This document shows positions 58,668 through 64,000 of a DNA stretch of 64,000 nucleotides, in pieces. Numbering within the stretch: position 1 is the stretch's first letter; each line of letters starts with the position of its first letter. The notes beneath the pieces are model-generated. The model was not told the DNA's origin and ran no database searches. It saw only the letters and a program-made list of their open reading frames with translations. The position numbers were made by a program, and so were the translations under genes. Source of the DNA: Hyphomonadaceae bacterium (GTDB lineage Bacteria; Pseudomonadota; Alphaproteobacteria; Caulobacterales; Aquidulcibacteraceae); the NCBI GenBank assembly GCA_016791425.1, contig JAEUMQ010000015.1, positions 20,742-84,741 on the forward strand, given 5' to 3'.

Positions 58668-58703
58668 CGCGATGGCGAGAGGGCCGGATTCGTGCGATAA
58701 GGG
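58668..58703. repeat. 36-bp direct repeat, right copy
   Basis: CGCGATGGCG-A-GAGGGCCGGATTC-GTGCGATAAGGG, one base different from the left copy. It ends four bases before the antitoxin start at 58,708, just as the left copy ends five bases before the preceding gene. Confidence 0.92.
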
Positions 58704-58707
58704 TGGA

Positions 58708-58932
58708 ATGTCCGAACTTTTGACGCGCATCACTTCTGAGGCCGGGAAGATGGGGGGGCGGCCCTGCATCAGAGGCCTGCGCATTCGCGTGACGGACGTG
58801 CTCGATCTGCTGGCTGCGGGGCTCACTCACGACCAAATCGTTTCCGAGTTGCCGGACTTGGAGCTTGAGGACATCAAGGCGGCGCTGGCGTACGCGGCAA
58901 AGAGGATCGACCATCCAACCGTCGCGGCATGA
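58708..58932 (+). CDS. DUF433 antitoxin
   Basis: A 74-residue DUF433 protein: RITSEAGKMGGRPCIRGLRIRV and VLDLLAAGLTHDQIVSELPD. This helix-turn-helix family partners DUF5615/VapC45-type toxins. GGTGGAATG places the start at 58,708. It overlaps the toxin start by four bases (ATGA). Confidence 0.93.
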   Translation: MSELLTRITSEAGKMGGRPCIRGLRIRVTDVLDLLAAGLTHDQIVSELPDLELEDIKAALAYAAKRIDHPTVAA

Positions 58933-59273
58933 AGCTTTGGCTCGATAACCACCTGTCGCCGACACTGTGTCCGTGGCTGTCGGTGACTTTCGGCATCGAG
59001 GCGGTTTCGATCCGCGATTTGGGAATGGCGAGCGAGCTAGACGTTGAGGTGTTCAGTCGCGCTGGTTTGGAGGGGGTGGTCATTGCCACCAAGGACGCGG
59101 ATTTTGTGGTCCTTCTGGAGCGGTTGGGGCCGCCGCCGCAGATTCTCTGGCTCACCTTCGGAAATACATCGAACGACGAACTGAAGAGAATTTTCTCCCA
59201 TCGCCTCGGCGCGGCGATCGCCCTTTTGAGGGACGGGGAGCCGCTGGTCGAAATCTCGGCGGTCGGCAGGTAG
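58929..59273 (+). CDS. DUF5615 PIN-like toxin
   Basis: A 114-residue PIN-like (Mut7-C type) protein: [43 protein letters not shown] and [12 protein letters not shown] carry the expected acidic residues Asp6, Asp in RDLG and KDADF. These are predicted RNases controlled by DUF433 antitoxins. Translationally coupled to the antitoxin. Second TA pair of the window. Confidence 0.93.
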   Translation: MKLWLDNHLSPTLCPWLSVTFGIEAVSIRDLGMASELDVEVFSRAGLEGVVIATKDADFVVLLERLGPPPQILWLTFGNTSNDELKRIFSHRLGAAIALLRDGEPLVEISAVGR

Positions 59274-59322
59274 CCGATCCCGCTTGCGCGAGGCCCCTGG
59301 GCGCTCCTACATCCCGCCGCTC

Positions 59323-61032
59323 ATGGCCCGATACCTCATCACGTCCGCGCTGCCGTACATCAACGGCGTCAAGCACCTCGGCAACCTCGCCGGCTCGCAG
59401 CTTCCGGCGGACGTGCACGCGCGCTATCGCCGCCTTGAGGGGCACGAGGTGCTGTTCATCTGCGCCACGGACGAGCACGGCACGCCGGCGGAGCTTGCCG
59501 CGGCCGAGGCCGGGCAGGACGTGCGCGCCTATTGCGACGAGCAGCACCTCATCCAGAAGCGCGTCAGCGAGGGGTTCAATCTCTCGTTCGACTGGTTCGG
59601 GCGATCGTCCAATCCGCCGAACCATCGCCTGACGCAGCATTTCTGCGAGCAGCTGGAGAAGAACGGCCTCATCGAAGAGCGCGTCACCAAACAGATCTAC
59701 TCGATCGACGACGGGCGCTTCCTGCCGGACCGCTATGTGGAAGGCACGTGCCCGGTGTGCGGCTTCGAGCGCGCGCGCGGCGACCAGTGCGACAATTGCC
59801 AGACGCTGCTCGATCCCATCCAGCTGAAGAACCCGCGATCGAAGATATCCGGCTCGACCAATCTTGAGCCGCGCGACACGGCGCACCTCTTCCTGCTGCA
59901 GCCGAAGATGCAGGACCGGGTTCGCGCCTGGGTCGATCAGTCCACGGACTGGCCGCACCTGGCGCGCTCGATCGCCTATAAATGGCTCGACGAGGGGCTG
60001 ATCGACCGCTCGATCACGCGCGATCTTTCATGGGGCGTGAAGGTCACCAAGGACGGCAAGCCCCGGCCCGGCTTCGAGAGCAAGGTGTTCTATGTCTGGT
60101 TCGACGCGCCGATCGAGTACATCGCTTCGACGGTGGAATGGAGCGAGGCGACCGGCGGGAATTGGGAGCGCTGGTGGCGCGAAGACAAGGGCGCCAAGGA
60201 CGTCACCTATGTCGAGTTCATGGGGAAGGACAACGTCGCCTTCCATACGGTGAGCTTCCCCGTCACGATCATGGGATCGGGCGAGCCGTGGAAACTCGTG
60301 GATCGGTTGAAGGCGTTCAACTGGGTCACGTGGTATGGCGGCAAGTTCTCGACCAGCGAGCAGCGTGGCATCTTCATGGACGTCGCGCTCGATCTTCTGC
60401 CGTCGGATTATTGGCGCTGGTATCTGATGGCCAATGCGCCCGAGACGGCCGACGCGCCGTTCACGCTGGAGCATTTCCAGCAGACGGTGAACGCCGATCT
60501 CGCCAACGTGTTCGGCAATTTCGTCAACCGCATCACGCGGTTCGCGGAGACGCGCTTCGAAAGCGCTGTACCGGACGGCGGCGAATTCGGCGAGCTGGAG
60601 AAGAAGCTGGAGGACGATATCTCCGCGAAGCTGCAGGCGCTCAGCGCGCACCATGCGGCGATGGAGTTCCGCAAGGCGGCGGCGGAGACGCGCGCGCTCT
60701 GGGTGCTGGGGAACGAGTATCTGCAGGTCGCGGCGCCTTGGACCGCGATCAAGACCGATCGCGATCGCGCGGCCGTGGGCGTGCGGGTTGGGCTCAATTT
60801 GTGCGCGCTCTTTGCAATCGTCGCGCAGCCCTTCATTCCGGACGCCGCCGGCAAGATCCTCGACGCGATCGGTGTGCCGAACGAGAACCGAAAGTGGCCG
60901 AGCGGGGCGGGTGAGCGGCTGCTCGATGCGCTGCCGCGGGGGCTCAAGCTCACGCCGCCGGACGTGCTCTTCAAGAAAGTCGAAGACGCGCAGGTCGGCG
61001 AATGGGCTGCGCGGTTCGGCGCCGGCTCATGA
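59323..61032 (+). CDS. metG: Methionyl-tRNA synthetase
   Basis: A 569-residue class I synthetase that charges methionine. Signature [25 protein letters not shown], a single Zn knuckle [17 protein letters not shown], and the KMSKS loop written as [13 protein letters not shown]. It lacks the C-terminal tRNA-binding domain, as in many alphaproteobacteria. The start at 59,323 ([15 protein letters not shown]) is the family start; an ATG at 59,284 is not used. It overlaps the GNAT gene by four bases. Confidence 0.97.
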   Translation: MARYLITSALPYINGVKHLGNLAGSQLPADVHARYRRLEGHEVLFICATDEHGTPAELAAAEAGQDVRAYCDEQHLIQKRVSEGFNLSFDWFGRSSNPPNHRLTQHFCEQLEKNGLIEERVTKQIYSIDDGRFLPDRYVEGTCPVCGFERARGDQCDNCQTLLDPIQLKNPRSKISGSTNLEPRDTAHLFLLQPKMQDRVRAWVDQSTDWPHLARSIAYKWLDEGLIDRSITRDLSWGVKVTKDGKPRPGFESKVFYVWFDAPIEYIASTVEWSEATGGNWERWWREDKGAKDVTYVEFMGKDNVAFHTVSFPVTIMGSGEPWKLVDRLKAFNWVTWYGGKFSTSEQRGIFMDVALDLLPSDYWRWYLMANAPETADAPFTLEHFQQTVNADLANVFGNFVNRITRFAETRFESAVPDGGEFGELEKKLEDDISAKLQALSAHHAAMEFRKAAAETRALWVLGNEYLQVAAPWTAIKTDRDRAAVGVRVGLNLCALFAIVAQPFIPDAAGKILDAIGVPNENRKWPSGAGERLLDALPRGLKLTPPDVLFKKVEDAQVGEWAARFGAGS

Positions 61033-61523
61033 TGGAGGTGAGGCGGCTCACGGTCGGTGATCTTGCGGCGTACCGCGCGTTGCATCGGATGGGGCTGGAG
61101 GAGAGTCCGACCGCGTTCGTGGAAGCGACGGCGGATGATGCGAAGCGGCCGGACGGCGAGATCGAGGCCATGCTGGCGCGCGGCGAAGGCTGGGGCGTCT
61201 TCATCGAGGGCGCGCTGGTCGGCAAGCTGACGATCGACACGCTGCCTTATGCGACGCTCGCGCATACGCGCTGGGTGCATGCGCTTTACGTGGCGCGGGA
61301 GGCGCGCGGATCGGGCGCGGCCGCGCTGCTGGTGGAGGGCGCGATTGCTGCAGCTGCACAGGACGGCGCCTCCGTGTTCAGCCTCTGGGTCAGCGCCGAG
61401 AACGCCGCGGCGCGGGCGTTCTACGAGCGGCTCGGCTTCAAGCAGGCGGGGCGGATTCCAGGCGGCCTCGATCAGGGCGGGCGGCGCTGCGACGACATTC
61501 TGATGTGCCTCGCCAGGGTCTGA
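61029..61523 (+). CDS. GNAT-family N-acetyltransferase
   Basis: A 164-residue acetyltransferase: acetyl-CoA loop [19 protein letters not shown] and the C-terminal [16 protein letters not shown] motif. It transfers acetyl from acetyl-CoA to an unknown amine. Its ATG overlaps the metG stop, so translation is coupled. Confidence 0.92.
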   Translation: MMEVRRLTVGDLAAYRALHRMGLEESPTAFVEATADDAKRPDGEIEAMLARGEGWGVFIEGALVGKLTIDTLPYATLAHTRWVHALYVAREARGSGAAALLVEGAIAAAAQDGASVFSLWVSAENAAARAFYERLGFKQAGRIPGGLDQGGRRCDDILMCLARV

Positions 61524-61591
61524 CCGAGGCGTCCGATTGTGGACAAACGCTCACCAAATGGTAGGAAATGCCATCGGTTGGGGGACAGGCG

Positions 61592-61957
61592 ATGGACAAG
61601 GCGCAGCACGGGCTCGACACGCTCGGCGGGTATTTCAATCCGATCCTTCAGTTCCTGCAGAATGGCTTCGCCGAGGTGAACGCGCCCGCGGGGCTCATCA
61701 TTGCGCTCATCACCGTCTTCGTGATGCAGCGGTGGGGACAGCTCTGGGTCATTACCCTGGTGGCCGCGATCGTCTACGCGCTGGTGGATCACTTCATTCC
61801 GATCCTGCAGAACAACAGTGCGCTGCGCCTGCCCAACGTGACCGACGTGGCTTTCTGGCAGACGCTGGCGGCGCGCTATGTCGGCCTCCTGATCATCATC
61901 GCGATGTTCTTCGCGGTGAAGAGCGTGCTTTTCGGCAAAAAGGCCGCGAAGGGCTGA
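61592..61957 (+). CDS. Two-helix membrane protein, unknown function
   Basis: A 121-residue protein with transmembrane segments at about 36-61 (APAGLIIALITVFVMQRWG...IVYALV) and 93-112 (YVGLLIIIAMFFAVKSVLF). No family recognised. The ATG at 61,592 has GGGGGAC upstream; an in-frame ATG at 61,568 is an alternative. Confidence 0.7.
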   Translation: MDKAQHGLDTLGGYFNPILQFLQNGFAEVNAPAGLIIALITVFVMQRWGQLWVITLVAAIVYALVDHFIPILQNNSALRLPNVTDVAFWQTLAARYVGLLIIIAMFFAVKSVLFGKKAAKG

Positions 61958-61972
61958 ACGCCTTCGCATAGG

Positions 61973-62710
61973 TCAGGCTTTCGAACGGCTCGCCTCGTAG
62001 AGCGCGATCGCCGCCGCGTTCGAGACGTTCAAGCTTTCCATCGCGGGATTGATGAGGATGCGCGCGACGCGCTCGCACGCCGCGCGCACGCCGTCACGCA
62101 AGCCCTTGCCTTCGGCGCCGAGCGCGATCGCGGCGGGGCGCGCATCGGCAAGCTCGTGCGCAAGCGTGAGATCGGCGTCGCCGACGAGGCCGACGGTGAG
62201 ATAGCCCATCTCGCTCAATTCGTTGAGCGCGCGCGAGACGTTCACGACGCGGACTTCAGGCACCAGCTCGACGGCGCCGGCCGCGGCCTTGGCGAGCGCG
62301 CCGGTGAGCGGGGGCGATTTGCGATCCTGCATGACGAGCGCGCGGGCGTGAAACGCTGCGGCGCTTCGGAAGATCGCGCCGACATTCTGCGGATCGGTGA
62401 CGCCGTCGAGCACCACGACGGGGCGCGTATCGGCCGGCGCGCACGCTTCGTCGAGCGCCTTGGGCTCCAGCGGCCAGGCGCGCACCGCGAGGCCCTGATG
62501 CACAGCGCCCGGGGGCAGCGCGGAATCGATCGCGTCGGGCTGGAGGAGCTGAAACGCCTTTTGATCCGCGATGCCGGGCGGCAGGTGCGTCGCGGCGTTG
62601 CGCGTGGCGAGCACGCGATCGATCCGGCGCGCGGGATTGGCGAGCGCGGCCAGCGCGGCGTGCGTGCCCCAGAGCCACATCGGGCCGTTCGGATCGGCGT
62701 TAGCGCGCAT
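61973..62710 (-). CDS. rlmB: TrmH-family rRNA 2'-O-methyltransferase (RlmB-like)
   Basis: A 245-residue SPOUT methyltransferase. N-terminal substrate-binding domain (MWLWGTHAALAALANPARRI), then motif 1 VVVLDGVTDPQNVGAIFRSA, motif 2 IALGAEGKGLRD and motif 3 INPAMESLNVSNAAAIALYE, which form the knotted SAM site. It most likely methylates G2251 of 23S rRNA. Separate transcript on the minus strand. Confidence 0.93.
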   Translation of the reverse strand: MRANADPNGPMWLWGTHAALAALANPARRIDRVLATRNAATHLPPGIADQKAFQLLQPDAIDSALPPGAVHQGLAVRAWPLEPKALDEACAPADTRPVVVLDGVTDPQNVGAIFRSAAAFHARALVMQDRKSPPLTGALAKAAAGAVELVPEVRVVNVSRALNELSEMGYLTVGLVGDADLTLAHELADARPAAIALGAEGKGLRDGVRAACERVARILINPAMESLNVSNAAAIALYEASRSKA

Positions 62711-62730
62711 TGTCAGCCTCTGGCGCGCAG

Positions 62731-62967
62731 TTAGAACCGTTTGCTCGAGAATGCTCGGCCGGAACCCGACTTGAGGTATTTCTCGAATGCCAGGGCGCGT
62801 CGCTCGTCGGAAAACGCGACGTAGGTCCTAAGACGCCACGGCCGGAACTTTGAAGTATGGGCGACTTCGCCTGCATTGTGCTTCGCCAGTCTAGTCTCAC
62901 AATCCTCGGTGATCCCGACGTAGAAGCGCGTGCTTTCGACGCTTTCGAGGACATAGACGTACTTCAT
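62731..62967 (-). CDS. GIY-YIG nuclease domain protein
   Basis: A 78-residue single-domain GIY-YIG protein: YVYVLESVESTRFYVGITED, RLAKHNAGEVAHTSKFRPW and ALAFEKYLKSGSGRAF. These UPF0213-like proteins are putative endonucleases with uncharacterised biological roles. Start at 62,967 gives the usual length. Lies beyond a large inverted repeat from tRNA-Tyr. Confidence 0.92.
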   Translation of the reverse strand: MKYVYVLESVESTRFYVGITEDCETRLAKHNAGEVAHTSKFRPWRLRTYVAFSDERRALAFEKYLKSGSGRAFSSKRF

Positions 62968-63010
62968 TTGCGGGCGGTCCGCCTTCGCCCCTGCGGGGCT
63001 TCGGCGAGAC

Positions 63011-63088
63011 ACCAGCCTTCGCTCGCTGCGCCCAAAAGTGGGCGCCTGGCTTGCCTAGCCGAAGCTCGCGCAGCGAGCGAAGGCTGGT
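63011..63088. repeat. 21-bp inverted repeat abutting the tRNA-Tyr 3' end
   Basis: 63,011-63,031 and 63,068-63,088 are exact reverse complements, with a 36-base spacer. The right arm includes the ACCA end of tRNA-Tyr. It may be the tRNA terminator or a recombination scar. Confidence 0.85.
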
Positions 63089-63170
63089 GGAAGGGGCTGG
63101 ATTCGAACCAGCGTACGCTCTCGCGGGCAGATTTACAGTCTGCTGCCATTAACCACTCGGCCACCCTTCC
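63085..63170 (-). tRNA. tRNA-Tyr (GTA)
   Basis: Long variable arm tRNA on the minus strand: acceptor GGAAGGG/CCCTTCC, anticodon loop in CAGACTGTAAATCTG giving GTA, T-arm GGTTCGAATCC. CCA is encoded at 63,085-63,087. Confidence 0.96.
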
Positions 63171-63200
63171 AGAAGCGGCGGCCCCTTTCGGGGAGCGGGT

Positions 63201-63229
63201 CATATAGCCAGCTCGCCCCGGGGGCTCAA
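63201..63229 (-). promoter_or_regulatory. tRNA-Tyr promoter
   Basis: Minus strand TTGAGCC (63,229-63,223), 14 bases, GCTATATG (63,208-63,201), about 30 bases before the tRNA. Matches the Caulobacter housekeeping pattern. Confidence 0.6.
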
Positions 63230-63344
63230 GTCGGCGCGCAAGTCGGGCTCAAGTCGGGCGCCCAAGAAACCACGCAGGCGCGCGGAAATCGCGAACGGGG
63301 CGTGCGTTCGGAGCGAAAAGGCATTAGATGCGTCGCTCGCGCGG

Positions 63345-63418
63345 GCGGGTATAGCTCAATGGTAGAGCCGCAGCCTTCCAAGCTGAAGACGAGGGTTCGA
63401 TTCCCTCTACCCGCTCCA
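63345..63418 (+). tRNA. tRNA-Gly (TCC)
   Basis: Plus-strand cloverleaf GCGGGTA...TACCCGC, D-arm AGCTCAATGGTAGAGC, anticodon loop CTTCCAA giving TCC, T-arm GGTTCGATTCC. CCA encoded at 63,416-63,418. Confidence 0.96.
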
Positions 63419-63445
63419 GCCCTTCCCTGATCGCAGAGTTCGCGC

Positions 63446-63766
63446 ATGAGCCCGGCCGATGCCTATCTCGAAGCGGTCGCCAAGTTCGAGCGCGCCAGCG
63501 CCCGGATCGCGGCGCTCTCGGGGGTGGTCGGCGTTGTGCGGCGCGCAACGGCCGTTCGCGAGGGCGTGGACGAGGACGGGGAGGAGCCGGATGCGGAGGA
63601 GGTCGAGCGGGCGCTGAAGGATTGGCCGTCCGGGGCCGAGATCGGCGCGGCGCTGCAGGCCTGGGACGAGGCGGTCGGCGCGGTCCATTCGGCCTGGGAA
63701 GAGGTGCCGAGCGGCCTGCGCCGGGGCTTGCGGCCGCCGGAGGAAATCCAGACCCGCGAAGAGTGA
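63446..63766 (+). CDS. Acidic small protein of unknown function
   Basis: A 106-residue, helical, acidic protein (MSPADAYLEAVAKFERASAR start; DGEEPDAEEVERAL). No signal or membrane segment, no family recognised. It lies between tRNA-Gly and tuf on the same strand and has its own open frame with GC-rich third positions. Confidence 0.6.
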   Translation: MSPADAYLEAVAKFERASARIAALSGVVGVVRRATAVREGVDEDGEEPDAEEVERALKDWPSGAEIGAALQAWDEAVGAVHSAWEEVPSGLRRGLRPPEEIQTREE

Positions 63767-63781
63767 CGCATGACGTGACGC

Positions 63782-63809
63782 TTGACGGGCAGTGCAACGG
63801 GGCTAAGAC
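63782..63809 (+). promoter_or_regulatory. tuf promoter
   Basis: TTGACGG at 63,782-63,788, 13 bases, GCTAAGAC at 63,802-63,809: an exact match to the Caulobacter TTGACGS-N10/14-GCTANAWC consensus, except W at the seventh base of GCTAAGAC; 50 bases before the ATG. Confidence 0.8.
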
Positions 63810-63859
63810 GCCCCCAATTCAGCGCTTCCACCAGTTCGCGCGCGCCCAAGAGGACGATC

Positions 63860-64000
63860 ATGGCCAAGGAAAAGTTCGAGCGGAACAAGCCGCACTGCAA
63901 TATCGGCACGATCGGTCACGTGGACCACGGGAAGACGACGCTGACGGCTGCGATCACGATGGTGCTTGCGAAGTCGGGCGGGGCGACGGCGAAGAAGTAC
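63860..64000 (+). CDS. tuf: Elongation factor Tu, 3' end cut by window edge
   Basis: The first 47 residues of EF-Tu: [20 protein letters not shown] with the P-loop [17 protein letters not shown]-Tu carries aminoacyl-tRNA to the ribosome. GAGGAC precedes the ATG. The rest lies beyond the window. Confidence 0.98.
   Translation, partial: MAKEKFERNKPHCNIGTIGHVDHGKTTLTAAITMVLAKSGGATAKKY

Noticed and set aside
1..64000. Insertion sequences, integrases, rRNA genes and replication origin
   Set aside because: None seen; no transposase or integrase motifs, no rRNA sequence, no DnaA-box cluster recognised.

Overview
The window is 64 kb of high-GC bacterial chromosome. It reads as an alphaproteobacterium, most likely of the Caulobacterales (Hyphomonadaceae/Terricaulis-like). 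The reasons are a complete PhyR-NepR-EcfG general stress response locus, a COX15-type heme A synthase, a large TonB-dependent receptor, a XylX-like pentonate dehydratase very similar to what I remember of the Caulobacter enzyme, and promoters of the Caulobacter housekeeping type (TTGACGS-N13-GCTANAWC before tuf). The taxon is inferred. I see no insertion sequence, prophage or CRISPR array. GC-rich third positions create many long antisense ORFs, which I left out.

Layout. 1-16.9 kb: sugar-acid and plant-polysaccharide catabolism: ALDH7-type dehydrogenase (cut by the window edge), DoxX, FAH/XylX-type dehydratase, UxaA-type dehydratase, cytochrome P450, secreted type-B carboxylesterase, TonB receptor, FadR-type GntR regulator and a GH3 glycosidase with PA14 domain. 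A secreted caspase/formylglycine-enzyme-like fusion sits inside this region, and a paralog lies at 22.3-23.9 kb. 16.9-31 kb is mainly housekeeping: tRNA-Pro, outer membrane barrel, ctaA, rplM-rpsI, argC, PHA synthase, aminotransferase, hom-glpX. 31-42.8 kb: HPt protein, NAD kinase, a VapBC pair, class II aldolase, an RND efflux pair, a lipoprotein cytochrome c, several very small ORFs, tRNA-Thr, and hutG/hutF for histidine breakdown.

42.8-54.1 kb is a stress-response island. A HisKA_2 sensor kinase, EcfG sigma factor and NepR form one operon, and PhyR is divergent. Good GGAAC-N16/17-CGTT promoters precede nepR, a 70-residue membrane protein, csbD plus a PGDYG-like gene, a DUF1328 fusion, an uncharacterised two-gene membrane/von Willebrand-like operon, and two glycine-zipper lipoproteins. 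A weaker site precedes phyR. A second kinase (PAS-HWE) ends in a receiver-like domain that lacks the phosphorylatable aspartate. The island therefore holds the regulators and a good part of their probable local regulon, including the unknown operon at 48,964-51,254.

54.1-59.3 kb is accessory: two homologous bulged palindromes with compensatory arm changes, a cytoplasmic patatin phospholipase, and two signal-less muramidase-like proteins sharing an N-terminal tag and a proline-rich linker. Then come a small unknown gene between 36-bp direct repeats and a DUF433/DUF5615 toxin-antitoxin pair. 59.3-64 kb is housekeeping: metG, a GNAT acetyltransferase, rlmB, a GIY-YIG protein, tRNA-Tyr, tRNA-Gly and the start of tuf.

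Several families of intergenic palindromes recur. At three loci the palindrome's CTAG or TAG end supplies the stop codon of the preceding gene.
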